DNA of 64,000 nucleotides from Primorskyibacter flagellatus. Lineage in GTDB: Bacteria > Pseudomonadota > Alphaproteobacteria > Rhodobacterales > Rhodobacteraceae. The stretch lies in the NCBI RefSeq assembly GCF_014638275.1, contig NZ_BMFJ01000002.1, positions 930,001 to 994,000 of the forward strand. Direction: 5' to 3'. Both the position numbers and the translations under genes were made by a program. Of the stretch, positions 52,448 to 61,718 are shown piece after piece (the stretch's first letter is position 1; the number at the start of each line of letters is the position of its first letter). A model generated the notes under the pieces. It was not told the DNA's origin, did no database searches, and saw only the letters and a program-made list of their open reading frames with translations.

Positions 52448-54051
52448 TGCGCCGGCTCCTCGCGATCCTCGAGCCAGCCGCGGAGGATCTCCACCGCCTC
52501 ATCCCGCCGTTCGGTGATAAGCGACTGCAGCCGCGCGACCGGATCGTCACCGGAGTCCGTCCCGTCGAAGCCCGGCAGCCCGCCGGTGTCGAAGTCGGAA
52601 ATGATCGGCAGGTCGGGCAGGGCGAAATCGTCATCCGCGATCTCCCCGGTCAATGCCTCACCCTCCGGCTCCGGCGCGGCAGCGCCGGTGGCCGGGGCGG
52701 GCAGGGAGGACAGACCGGCGGGCGGGGCGCGCAGCACCGGCCGGATGACGAACAGGCCGAGGATCAGCGCCACCACCGCCAGCAGCGCAATCTGCGCGAT
52801 CGACACCGGGTCGGGCGCGAAATCCTGCAGCCAGCCGTCGCTGACCTGCGTCCCCTCCGGCACGATCTCCTCGAACAGCATCGACTTGATGGTGATGACA
52901 TCGCCCCGGTCCTCGTCGAACCCCACGGCGGACTGGACGAGATCGCGCAGCGTCGCGATCTCCTCCTCCGTGCGGGGGGTGAATTCAGTCGTGCCATCCT
53001 CCTGCGTCACCTGCTGCCCGTTGATGAGGATCGCCACCGTCATCCGCTTGACCGCGCCGGGCACGCGCAGGATTTCCCGTTCGGTTTCCGAGACTTCGTA
53101 ATTCACCCGTTCGCGATTTTCGCTCGACTGGGAACTGGAGCCGCCGCCGCCCGTCTCGGAATCCGGCAGGTTGGAGGCCACCGTGACCTCCCCGGAGCCA
53201 TTGCTCGACGTCCCGCTACGCGTCTCCGTCTCTGTCGATATGGCGACGCGGCTGTCGGGATCGAACCGGCGTTCGCGGATGGATTCGCTGTCGGTCTCCG
53301 TATCCAGGCTGATCTCGACCACGGCATTGCCATAGCCGACCCGCGCCTCCAGCAGGCGCTGCACCTTGTCGCGCAGCCGGTCCGCGCGGTCCGCACCTGC
53401 CGTGTCCGGGGCAGGGTCGGGATCGCCCGCCAGCAGTTCCCCCGCGCCGTCGATCACCGCAACATCCTCCGGCCGCAGGCCGGCAACGGCAGAGGCGACC
53501 AGAAATTTCAGCGCCCGTACCTGCCCGGCGGTGAGGCTGCCCGACCCGCCGACAGACACGGAGGCCGTCGGTTTCAGGTCGCGCTGGAACGGGTTGGAGC
53601 CCGCGTTCGCGATATGCACCCGCGCGCTCTGGATCTGAGGGCTGGCGGCGATTGTGCGCGCCAGCTCACCCTCCTTCGCGCGCCAGTAGGCGGCGTCGAA
53701 CATCTGCGAGGTCATTCCGAAGCCGCTCAGCGAATCGAGCAGTTCGTACCCCTGAGTCGTGTTCCGCGGCAGCCCCTCGCTCGCCAGGGTCATCCGCAGT
53801 TCGTCGCGCCGCGCCCGGCTGACATAGATCGCGCCGCCGCGCACGTCGAAATCCGCGCCGCGCTGTTCCAGCGCCCTGACGACGTCACCCGCCTGCCCGT
53901 CTTCGAGCCCGGAATAAAGCAGCGCCAGCCCCGGCTGCGTCACCATGCGGGTCAGCGCGGCGAGCGTGACGACCGTCGCGATCACCGAAAGCACCGCAAC
54001 CGCGCGACGGGCCGGAGTCATCCCGGTCCAGATGTCGATAAGCTGGGTCAA
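52444..54051 (-). CDS. fliF: Flagellar MS-ring protein FliF
   Basis: A 535-residue membrane-ring protein. The start codon is TTG at 54051, with an AGGAGG site 7 bases upstream. The first membrane span is at about residues 18-38 (VAVLSVIATVVTLAAL), followed by the YscJ/FliF domain (GLALLYSGLEDGQAG, LPRNTTQGYELLD) and the RBM3 region; the second span (ALLAVVALILGLFVI) is near residue 430. The C-terminal tail, rich in Asp and Glu, binds FliG. It is the first gene of the minus-strand operon and shares a divergent promoter region with fliL. Confidence 0.93.
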   Translation of the reverse strand: MTQLIDIWTGMTPARRAVAVLSVIATVVTLAALTRMVTQPGLALLYSGLEDGQAGDVVRALEQRGADFDVRGGAIYVSRARRDELRMTLASEGLPRNTTQGYELLDSLSGFGMTSQMFDAAYWRAKEGELARTIAASPQIQSARVHIANAGSNPFQRDLKPTASVSVGGSGSLTAGQVRALKFLVASAVAGLRPEDVAVIDGAGELLAGDPDPAPDTAGADRADRLRDKVQRLLEARVGYGNAVVEISLDTETDSESIRERRFDPDSRVAISTETETRSGTSSNGSGEVTVASNLPDSETGGGGSSSQSSENRERVNYEVSETEREILRVPGAVKRMTVAILINGQQVTQEDGTTEFTPRTEEEIATLRDLVQSAVGFDEDRGDVITIKSMLFEEIVPEGTQVSDGWLQDFAPDPVSIAQIALLAVVALILGLFVIRPVLRAPPAGLSSLPAPATGAAAPEPEGEALTGEIADDDFALPDLPIISDFDTGGLPGFDGTDSGDDPVARLQSLITERRDEAVEILRGWLEDREEPAQ

Positions 54052-54112
54052 TCCTGCCTCCTGACAGGGCGACGTCCTGTCGCCCGGTGACCTCCTTCTA
54101 CCCCGCTACGGC

Positions 54113-54127
54113 TTAACAGTCGGTTAG
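54113..54127. promoter_or_regulatory. CtrA-like box in the divergent fliF/fliL region
   Basis: TTAA-N7-TTAG (TTAACAGTCGGTTAG) matches the alphaproteobacterial CtrA site TTAA-N7-TTAA at seven of eight fixed positions. It lies 62 bases upstream of the fliF start and 47 bases upstream of the fliL start, so CtrA could control both operons. Confidence 0.55.
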
Positions 54128-54173
54128 TCCCTCCCGGCTAATGTCACGAAGGAACGAAAGGACGGATTCCCGC

Positions 54174-54662
54174 ATGTCAGAGCCTGAAACCGAAGACGAA
54201 TCGCCCCCGAAGAAGGCCTCCAGGCTGCCGCTTGTGATCGGCCTCGTGGTGGCGCTTGTCGGCGGCGGCGGCAGTTTCTTCGCGATCTATTCCGGTTTGC
54301 TCTTCGGCAGCCCCGCGTCCGAAGACATGGCAGAGGCGGAGCCGGAAGAAACCGACATGCCCGACGTCAGCTACGTGCCGATCGAACCGATGACCATCAG
54401 CCTCGGACGGTCCTCTGACGCCCGGCATCTGCGGTTCCGCGCCCAGCTCGAAGTGCCGAAATCCCGGCAGGGCGCGGTCGAAACCGTCCAGCCCAGGGTT
54501 GTCGATGTGCTCAATTCCTACCTCCGCGCGGTGGAAATTGCGGACCTCGAAGATCCTTCGGCCCTTGTCCGCCTGCGGTCGCAGATGCTGCGCCGCGTTC
54601 AGGTGGTCGCGGGCCCGGGCAATGTAAACGACCTGCTGGTCATGGAATTCGTGATGAACTGA
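54174..54662 (+). CDS. fliL: Flagellar basal body-associated protein FliL
   Basis: A 162-residue single-span protein with a charged N-terminal tail (EPETEDESPPKKA), one span (LPLVIGLVVALVGGGGSFFAIY) and a periplasmic FliL domain ending in VNDLLVMEFVMN. FliL surrounds the stator and raises torque. The start at 54174 is chosen over an ATG 33 bases earlier, because an AAGGA site sits upstream of the later one. It is the first gene of the plus-strand motor/export operon. Confidence 0.9.
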   Translation: MSEPETEDESPPKKASRLPLVIGLVVALVGGGGSFFAIYSGLLFGSPASEDMAEAEPEETDMPDVSYVPIEPMTISLGRSSDARHLRFRAQLEVPKSRQGAVETVQPRVVDVLNSYLRAVEIADLEDPSALVRLRSQMLRRVQVVAGPGNVNDLLVMEFVMN

Positions 54663-54671
54663 GGGGCGGAG

Positions 54672-55046
54672 ATGGACATGATTGCCGATATATTCCTGGT
54701 GGCCGGAGCCTTGGGCGCCGCTTTCTACTGCTTTGTGCTGGCACGTCGACTGACCCGGTTCAACGATCTGGAAAACGGTGTCGGCGGCGCTGTTGCGGTG
54801 CTGTCCGCGCAGGTCGACGATCTGACAAGGACGATGGAGGCCGCGCAGGCCTCCGCCGCTGAAAGTGCCTCCTCTCTCGGGCAGCTGACCAGCCGGGCGG
54901 AGGATGCGGCGCGCAAGCTTGAGATGCTGGTCGCCTCTCTGCATGATCTGCCCGCGCAGGACAGCGCCGACGACGATCCGGGTCCGGCGGCGGCCAAACC
55001 CGAACCCTTCGTGTCGCGCCGCGTCGCCGGGTCGCGGGGGCACTGA
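54672..55046 (+). CDS. Unknown single-span coiled-coil protein in the flagellar operon
   Basis: A 124-residue protein: an N-terminal membrane span (IADIFLVAGALGAAFYCFVLARRL), then an Ala/Glu/Ser-rich heptad region (residues about 45-95) and a Pro-rich tail. I do not recognise a named domain. It lies 9 bases after fliL, and its stop overlaps the start of the motE-like gene, so it probably works at the flagellar base or motor. GGGGCGGAG precedes the ATG. Confidence 0.65.
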   Translation: MDMIADIFLVAGALGAAFYCFVLARRLTRFNDLENGVGGAVAVLSAQVDDLTRTMEAAQASAAESASSLGQLTSRAEDAARKLEMLVASLHDLPAQDSADDDPGPAAAKPEPFVSRRVAGSRGH

Positions 55047-55666
55047 TGCGCCTGACCCTCGGACGTCTTGTCACAGGTCGAAGGCGTACTGCCCGCCGTG
55101 CGCGTCACCCGGGACGCGGTGCGCTCATGGTCGTCGCGCTTCTGCTCGCCGGATCGGCCGTCCTGCGGCTTGGCGACGACGCCGGCCGGGCCTACGCGCG
55201 GGTGGAGGCGGCGGGCACCGAAGCCCCGCCGCCCGCCCCGACCGGCTGCACCCCGCCTCCCGACATCGCCGCCCTGCTCGACGCCTTCCGCACGCGGGAG
55301 GACCGGATCACCCGGCGGGAGGCAGAGATCGCCGATCGCGCGCAGGCCCTATCGGTGGCAGACCAGGCCATCGCCCGGAAGCTCGCCGCGTTGACGGAGG
55401 CGGAGGAGAAACTGCGCGCGACCCTCGCTCTCGCCGACACGGCGGCAGAGGACGACCTGAACCGTCTGACCGCCGTCTACCAGAACATGAAACCCGCCGA
55501 AGCCGCCGCCCTATTCGAGGAGATGGATCCCCAGTTCGCCGCCGGTTTCCTCGGCCGCATGGACCCGGCCGCCGCCGCCGGTGTTCTCGCCGGCCTGTCC
55601 CCGCAGACCGCCTATTCCGTCAGCGTCATCCTCGCCGGCCGGAACGCGAACGTGCCGAAGGACTGA
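55046..55666 (+). CDS. MotE-like periplasmic chaperone/motor protein (MgtE N-terminal-like domain)
   Basis: A 206-residue protein with a basic N terminus, one membrane span (ALMVVALLLAGSAVLRL), a coiled-coil of heptad character (residues about 80-150), and a C-terminal MgtE_N-like segment (MKPAEAAALFEEMDP and FLGRMDPAAAAGVLAGL). This arrangement is that of MotE, the alphaproteobacterial partner of the stator. MotA follows 66 bases downstream. Confidence 0.78.
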   Translation: MRLTLGRLVTGRRRTARRARHPGRGALMVVALLLAGSAVLRLGDDAGRAYARVEAAGTEAPPPAPTGCTPPPDIAALLDAFRTREDRITRREAEIADRAQALSVADQAIARKLAALTEAEEKLRATLALADTAAEDDLNRLTAVYQNMKPAEAAALFEEMDPQFAAGFLGRMDPAAAAGVLAGLSPQTAYSVSVILAGRNANVPKD

Positions 55667-55732
55667 GCCGGTGAGACAGCATTTCTTAACCCGTATCGGT
55701 GACACTCCCCACAAGGTACGGAGGCGCGCGAC

Positions 55733-56602
55733 ATGATCGGGTTCGTTGGCATCGGTGTCATTTTCGTGATGGTCTTCGGCGGCTATATCCTGGCCGGCGG
55801 GAAACTCGGCATCATCCTGAAATCGCTCCCGTTCGAAATGATGATGATCGGCGGCGCGGCGGTCGGAGCCTTCCTCGTCGGCAACGACATGGACACCGTC
55901 AAACACACGCTCAAGGACATGGGAAAGGTCTTCAAGGGCCCGAAATGGAAGCACGCGGATTATCAGGACCTGCTTTGTCTGCTGTTCGAGCTGATCCGTC
56001 TCGCCCGGCAGAACCCCGTCGCGATCGAGGAGCATATCGAAGCCCCGGCGGAGTCGGCGATCTTCTCCAAGTACACTAAGATCCTGTCCGACAGGGAGGC
56101 GATCGGCCTGATCTGCGACACCATGCGCTCCGCTTCCATGAATTACGACGATCCGCATCAGGTCGAAGAGGTGCTCGACAAGCGGATGGAGGCGAACCTG
56201 CACCATTCGCTGCACTCCAGCCACGCGCTGCAGACCGTCGCCGACGGGCTTCCCGCGCTTGGGATCGTCGCGGCGGTGCTTGGCGTCATCAAGACCATGG
56301 GCTCCATCGACCAGCCGCCGGAGGTGCTGGGCAAGATGATCGGTGGCGCGCTGGTCGGCACGTTCCTCGGCGTGTTCCTCGCCTACGGACTTGTCGGACC
56401 CTTTGCCAACAAGGTGAAATCCGTGGTGGAGGAAGACGCGCACTTCTACCACCTCATCCGCGAGGTACTGATCGCCAACCTGCACAATCACGCCACGAAC
56501 ATCTGCATCGAGGTCGGTCGCCAGAACACCCCGTCGCACAATCGACCCAGCTTTTCCGATCTGGAAGAGGCGCTGAAAGCCGTCAAGCAGGACGCGGCAT
56601 GA
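55733..56602 (+). CDS. motA: Flagellar motor stator protein MotA
   Basis: A 289-residue stator protein. It has four spans, the first pair at the N terminus and the second (ALGIVAAVLGVIKTMG and ALVGTFLGVFLAYGLVGPFA) separated by the cytoplasmic loop from spans 1-2. The loop carries charged residues that contact FliG. The ATG follows GGAGG. A TTAACC half-site lies in the 66-base leader. The motB gene is not adjacent and is presumably elsewhere. Confidence 0.94.
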   Translation: MIGFVGIGVIFVMVFGGYILAGGKLGIILKSLPFEMMMIGGAAVGAFLVGNDMDTVKHTLKDMGKVFKGPKWKHADYQDLLCLLFELIRLARQNPVAIEEHIEAPAESAIFSKYTKILSDREAIGLICDTMRSASMNYDDPHQVEEVLDKRMEANLHHSLHSSHALQTVADGLPALGIVAAVLGVIKTMGSIDQPPEVLGKMIGGALVGTFLGVFLAYGLVGPFANKVKSVVEEDAHFYHLIREVLIANLHNHATNICIEVGRQNTPSHNRPSFSDLEEALKAVKQDAA

Positions 56603-58818
56603 CCCGACTGTTCGCCGCAATGATCCTCCTGCTTGTCCCAGCGATCTGTGCCGCCGCGGAGACGGCGGTCGTGCGAAGCGGCGAACATGACGGATTTACC
56701 CGGCTTGTCGTCTACCTGCCCGAGACCACCGAATGGACCCTGAGGGAGGAGCCGGATCGTGTGACACTGATCACCGGTCCGGAGGTCAGGTTCGACACGT
56801 CGACGGTATTCCCCCGCATCGGCAGGCAGCGCGTCAGGGATGTCCTGCCGTCCAGAGGCAGCGAGGGCCTGGCGATTATCCTGAATTGCCGATGCGGGCT
56901 GCGAACGGAAACGCTGGTCGGCAATGTCGTCGTGCTCGATCTGCTGGACCCGCCTGCAACGCAACTGGAAACCGCCGCGCCGCCGCCCCCGGCGGAGCCC
57001 GCGCCACCTGACCGGATGGAACTCCCCGTTCCTGTCCCGCTCCGAACGATCCCGATGGCCGAAGCCCGCCGCGTGACGGAAACCGCAACCCGCTCGCTTC
57101 CGGACAAGGGCTCCCCCGAAGCCTCGGCGGATTTGCAGGCGTTCGAGACGGAAATCCTGAAGCAACTTTCTCTCGCCGCCACGCAGGGCGTCCTCAGCGC
57201 CAGCCTGTCTCCTCAACCCCGAAGCCCAGAGGCCGACCGGACCGCCGACTTGCCTGGCGCCGGCAGGACCGGGCCGGAGGACGGGGTAATCGTGCATCAG
57301 AACACGCTGATCCCGATGGAGACGGAGCCCCGGCCCGTCGACGCAAGCGGCATCCCCTGCATCACCAACGACCGGCTCGACCTTGCGGACTGGCGCGGGG
57401 AAGGCACGTTCGCCGCGGAACTGGGTCGCCTCCGCTCCGCGCTGACCGGGGAATTTGACGATCCGGCCCCGGCAACCGCGCGCGCGCTCGCGCGGTTCTA
57501 CATCGCTTACGGGTTCGGGGCGGAAGCAGAGGCGATCCTGTCCCTTCCAGCCACGGAGGATCAGGATTCAGAGATCCTGCGATCCATGAGTCGGATTGTC
57601 GATCTTGGCCATGATCCCGATCCATCGCCCTTCGACAGCCAGCGGGGATGCGAAGGTCCAGCCGGTCTCTGGTCGGCGCTGGCGGGCCAGACAGGCGCGA
57701 TGCCCGAAGCCGAAATTTCGTCGTTGCTGCACGAACTCAATGCCTTGCCGCCGCCCCTTCGAACGCATCTGGGCACGGTTGTTGCCGCGAATTTCGTGGC
57801 CGCCGGCAATGCGGAGGCCGCGGAGGCGGTTTTCCGGATCCTCGACCGCACCGACGAGGCAGGCACGCCCCGCAGTGAACTGGCCAAGGGGCAATACGAA
57901 CTTGAACACGGTGACAGGCAGACCGGCCGGGCGCTGCTCGACCAGGCTGCCGGGCGCGAAGGGGACGCGTCGCCCGAAGCGCTTCTTGCTCTGGTCCGGG
58001 ACGACCTGTCGCGTGACATGATCGTGCCCGAGGAGGTGGCAGACAGGCTCGCCGCCTATTTCCTCCAGTATCGCGACACGCCGCTGGCTGCAGATCTCGC
58101 CGAAACGGAAGCGCTCGCACGGGCGAGTTCCGGCCAGTTCGAGGCAGCGCTGGCCAGTCTGGCGTCGGGGAAGGAGACCGCGGACCGGATCGCGGATGTC
58201 ACCGAAACACGCAGTCACGTGGTCCGGACACTCGCCCAGAACACCAGCGATCCCGATTTTCTGAAGCACGCCCTCCGCCTGGCCGATCACCCGGAGGAGA
58301 AAATCGCCGCCGATGCCGCGGACGCCATTGCCGAACGCCTGCTTGACCTCGGCTTCCCCGAACTCGCCGCAACCATCCTGCAGAACAACCAGCCCCTCCG
58401 GGAGGACAGCGCGAGGGCGCAGATCGCAGCCCGGGTCTCCCTCGGGCTTGGCCGCGGACGCCGTGCAGAGGCTGAACTGCACAGGTTTCAGGGGACGGAC
58501 ATTGCGGAACTCCTCGCAAAGACCCAGGCGGCGAACGGCGATCACACGGCCGCCAGCGAAAGCTACCGGACCCTGAACATGCCGGAACAGGCGGAACACC
58601 AGGCCTGGCTGGCCGGGGACTGGACCCGGCTTTCCGGTTCCGATGACCCGCTCCGGGCCGCGCTGGCCACCCTGATGACGCCAGACGGCACAGTCCCGGA
58701 GCCGGACCGTGGTCCTCTGTCCTCCGGGCGCCGGCTGCTACAGGATTCCACGTCCTCCCGATCCACGATCGAAAAAATGCTGGACCGCTACGCCCTGCCC
58801 GCAGAACCGCAGAACTGA
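56599..58818 (+). CDS. Large secreted helical-repeat protein of unknown function in the flagellar operon
   Basis: A 739-residue protein with a signal peptide (MTRLFAAMILLLVPAICAAAE). Residues about 22-115 resemble an AMIN-like beta domain (HDGFTRLVVYLPE, then LNCRCG and VVVLDLLDPP), a proline-rich linker follows, and the remaining two thirds are Ala-rich helical repeats of TPR/Sel1 character. It starts within the motA stop (4-base overlap), so it is co-translated with motA. A periplasmic role with the motor or peptidoglycan (similar in place to rhizobial MotC) is plausible, but no family was recognised. Confidence 0.75.
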   Translation: MTRLFAAMILLLVPAICAAAETAVVRSGEHDGFTRLVVYLPETTEWTLREEPDRVTLITGPEVRFDTSTVFPRIGRQRVRDVLPSRGSEGLAIILNCRCGLRTETLVGNVVVLDLLDPPATQLETAAPPPPAEPAPPDRMELPVPVPLRTIPMAEARRVTETATRSLPDKGSPEASADLQAFETEILKQLSLAATQGVLSASLSPQPRSPEADRTADLPGAGRTGPEDGVIVHQNTLIPMETEPRPVDASGIPCITNDRLDLADWRGEGTFAAELGRLRSALTGEFDDPAPATARALARFYIAYGFGAEAEAILSLPATEDQDSEILRSMSRIVDLGHDPDPSPFDSQRGCEGPAGLWSALAGQTGAMPEAEISSLLHELNALPPPLRTHLGTVVAANFVAAGNAEAAEAVFRILDRTDEAGTPRSELAKGQYELEHGDRQTGRALLDQAAGREGDASPEALLALVRDDLSRDMIVPEEVADRLAAYFLQYRDTPLAADLAETEALARASSGQFEAALASLASGKETADRIADVTETRSHVVRTLAQNTSDPDFLKHALRLADHPEEKIAADAADAIAERLLDLGFPELAATILQNNQPLREDSARAQIAARVSLGLGRGRRAEAELHRFQGTDIAELLAKTQAANGDHTAASESYRTLNMPEQAEHQAWLAGDWTRLSGSDDPLRAALATLMTPDGTVPEPDRGPLSSGRRLLQDSTSSRSTIEKMLDRYALPAEPQN

Positions 58819-58899
58819 CGGAATTCACTCCGCCGATCACCAAAAATAAACTTGTCCTCCTCCATACTCCGGAAGTCCGATCCGGCCGGAGCGCGCAAT

Positions 58900-59628
58900 A
58901 TGACACCGCACAGAACCTTGGGGACTGCCAACAGGACGCGACGCGGCTCTCGCGTGAATACGCTGCAGATCGTGATCCTGTTGCTTTTTGCGGCACCCCA
59001 AAATGCAGCCACTCGGGAGCCGCGCCAGATCTGCGATCTCGCCGCCGCCCGGGCCGCTGCCGAATTCGCCGTCCCTCAGGACATCATGCTGGCGATCACG
59101 CGGGTCGAGACCGGCCGCATGTCCGCGGCGGGAAGGGTGCCGTGGCCATGGACGATCAATCTGGGTGGCCGCGGATTCTGGCTGCGCGATGAGGAGGAGG
59201 CCGCGACCATGATCCGGGACATCGCCGCTGCCGGCCGCCATGACCTCGACATCGGTTGCTTCCAGATCAATCTCCGCTGGCATGGCGACCAGTTCCGGGA
59301 CCCTCGCGATATCCTGGATCCGGGTCGAAACGCCCGCTACGCAGCCCGTTTCCTGAGGAACCTTTTTCGCGAATTCGGTGACTGGTCGCGCGCCGCCGGG
59401 GCCTACCATTCCCGCGATCCGGAACGGGCGCGAATTTACCGGGCCAAACTTCGGCAGGAGCTCATTGCACTGTCCGCGATGCCCAAACCACCTGCAAAGG
59501 CGGTAACCGCCAGACGCGCAAATTCCTATCCTTTCATGAAGCCGAGCCATCCCTCCGACGTGGCGCGAGGCTCATTGGTCCCGATCATCGATCTGGGCCG
59601 CCAGCGCCCGGCTCTGATCGGGGGATGA
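58900..59628 (+). CDS. Lytic transglycosylase-like protein (SLT domain)
   Basis: A 242-residue protein. The start at 58900 follows CGGAG; the frame upstream begins with TTG and lacks a site. An N-terminal hydrophobic segment (VNTLQIVILLLFAA) serves as a signal or anchor. The SLT domain contains the catalytic Glu70 (ITRVETGR), the DIGCFQINLRWHG stretch and AYHSRDPERAR. Rhodobacter SltF performs the same task, opening peptidoglycan for the flagellar rod. The flhA start overlaps its stop. Confidence 0.85.
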   Translation: MTPHRTLGTANRTRRGSRVNTLQIVILLLFAAPQNAATREPRQICDLAAARAAAEFAVPQDIMLAITRVETGRMSAAGRVPWPWTINLGGRGFWLRDEEEAATMIRDIAAAGRHDLDIGCFQINLRWHGDQFRDPRDILDPGRNARYAARFLRNLFREFGDWSRAAGAYHSRDPERARIYRAKLRQELIALSAMPKPPAKAVTARRANSYPFMKPSHPSDVARGSLVPIIDLGRQRPALIGG

Positions 59629-61718
59629 CCGTGCCAAAACTGAACGCAGCAACAATTTTCCAGCCGACGATCCTGCTGACCCTGGCCCTGATGACCATCA
59701 TCATAATGATGATCCTGCCGATGCCCGCGATCGTCCTGGACATCGGTCTTGCCGGCAGCTTCGCGCTCGCCATCCTGATCTTCACGGTAACCCTGTTCAT
59801 CGAGCGTCCGCTCGATTTCTCATCATTCCCGACGATCTTGCTGGCATCGCTGATGCTGCGCCTGTCGCTCAACGTTTCGTCAACCAAACTGATCATAGGT
59901 CAGGGGCATACCGGCACCGGCGCGGCCGGCGAGGTGATCGAGGGGTTCGCCGATTTTGTAATGGGCGGCAGCGTCTTTCTTGGATTGGTTGTCTTCGGCG
60001 TGCTGCTGATCGTGAACTTCATGGTCATCACAAAGGGCGCCGCGCGGATGGCCGAGGTCGGCGCGCGTTTCGCGCTCGACGGAATGCCGGGCAAACAGCT
60101 GGCGATCGACAGCGACATGTCCGCAGGTGCCATAGACCACGCCGAAGCCAAGGCCCGGAGAGAGCAGGAGCAGCGCGAAACCACCTTCTTCGGCTCGCTC
60201 GACGGGGCGTCGAAATTCGTCAAGGGCGACGCGGTTGCGGGTCTGCTGATTACCCTTCTCAACCTTGTGGTCGGTCTGATCATGGGGGCCGTGGTTCACG
60301 GCATGCCACTTGGCCAAGCCTTTGAGACATATGCCATTCTGACCGTGGGCGACGGCCTGGTGACGCAGATCCCGGCCGTCATCATCTCCATCGCCTCGGC
60401 CCTGTTGCTGGCCCGTGGCGGCACCACCGGTTCGACCGACCTGGCACTGGTCGGACAGCTGGGACGCCACCCCGCAGCCCTCGCCACGGTGGCCGGGCTG
60501 ATGTTTCTGTTTGCGCTGGTGCCGGGCCTGCCGGTCGTCCCCTTCGTCCTCGGCGGCCTGGCACTTGGTCTCGCAGCCTGGCGCGTCAACGCCGCCACAC
60601 CGCCGGATCCGGCGCAGCCGCCACCCGATGCCGACAATCCGGAGCGTCCCGTGCAACGCCCGCTTGGCGATCTTCTGGACCTTGACGACATCCACGTTGA
60701 ATTCGCGCCCGATCTGGTCGACCTGGTGCTCGATCCCGGAACCGGGCTCGACGCCCGCATCGCCAACATGCGCAACCATGTCGCCACCCATTTCGGCCTG
60801 ATCCTGCCGGAAATCCGCCTGACCGACGACCCGGCGCTGCAATCCGGAAGCTATGTCGTGCGCCTGCAGGGAGTGGTCGTTGCGCGCGCGGCCCTCAGGC
60901 AAGGCCATGTCATGGCGCTCCTGCCGGACTCCGCCACGAATCTTCCCGCCGGGGAAGACGTGCGCGAACCGGTCTACGGCGCGGCTGCCCGCTGGATTCG
61001 GGAGTCGGACCAGGACCGCGCGGCCCTGTCCGGCGTGACCCTCGTGACCCCGACGGAGATTCTGGCGACGCATCTTCTCGAACTCATCAAACGCAACCTG
61101 CCGCGCCTGTTCAGCCTAAAGGCCCTGCGCCGCCTGCTGGATGAAATGACGCGCCTGTCCGATCCCGCCCGGTCGGACGCGAATCGGAAACTGCTGGACG
61201 AACTCATCCCGGACCGTGTCCCCATGGACCTGCTTCACAAGGTCCTGCGACTGCTGCTGGAAGAACAGGTGTCGATCCGCAACATGCCCCTGATCCTGGA
61301 AGCCATTTCGGAGGCGCGGCTGCTCACCACCCAGGCCGAGGGCATATGCGAACATGTCCGTCAGAGGCTTGGGTTCCAGCTGGTCAGCGGCCTGACCCGC
61401 GAAGACGGTTCCATCCCGCTGATCCAGCTCGCGCCGGAGTGGGAGGAAACCTTCGCCGCCTATCAGATGGACGGTGACGGCGGCGCCATGGACGTCGCCC
61501 TGCCGCCGGAGGTCTTCAACACGCTCGCCGGAAACCTTGCGGACAAGCTGGGCCAGGCCATAGAGCAGGGGATTTATCCGGCCGTCGTAACCTCCACGCG
61601 CCGCCGGAGGTTCCTGCGCATGGTGATGAGCGCGAAGGCGCTGGCAAATCCCGTCCTCGCGTTCGAGGAGATCGGCCTGGACGCGCGCCCGTCTCTCGTC
61701 GGCGTGGTCGCCGCATGA
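59625..61718 (+). CDS. flhA: Flagellar export apparatus protein FlhA
   Basis: A 697-residue export-gate protein. Eight N-terminal spans include the FHIPEP motif region (LMLRLSLNVSSTKLI), and the long cytoplasmic domain (residues about 360-690) contains EILATHLLELIKRNLP and the C-terminal ring part. The start is ATG at 59625, overlapping the transglycosylase stop; fliR starts 4 bases before its own stop. The length agrees with FlhA (about 690 residues). Confidence 0.96.
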   Translation: MTVPKLNAATIFQPTILLTLALMTIIIMMILPMPAIVLDIGLAGSFALAILIFTVTLFIERPLDFSSFPTILLASLMLRLSLNVSSTKLIIGQGHTGTGAAGEVIEGFADFVMGGSVFLGLVVFGVLLIVNFMVITKGAARMAEVGARFALDGMPGKQLAIDSDMSAGAIDHAEAKARREQEQRETTFFGSLDGASKFVKGDAVAGLLITLLNLVVGLIMGAVVHGMPLGQAFETYAILTVGDGLVTQIPAVIISIASALLLARGGTTGSTDLALVGQLGRHPAALATVAGLMFLFALVPGLPVVPFVLGGLALGLAAWRVNAATPPDPAQPPPDADNPERPVQRPLGDLLDLDDIHVEFAPDLVDLVLDPGTGLDARIANMRNHVATHFGLILPEIRLTDDPALQSGSYVVRLQGVVVARAALRQGHVMALLPDSATNLPAGEDVREPVYGAAARWIRESDQDRAALSGVTLVTPTEILATHLLELIKRNLPRLFSLKALRRLLDEMTRLSDPARSDANRKLLDELIPDRVPMDLLHKVLRLLLEEQVSIRNMPLILEAISEARLLTTQAEGICEHVRQRLGFQLVSGLTREDGSIPLIQLAPEWEETFAAYQMDGDGGAMDVALPPEVFNTLAGNLADKLGQAIEQGIYPAVVTSTRRRRFLRMVMSAKALANPVLAFEEIGLDARPSLVGVVAA

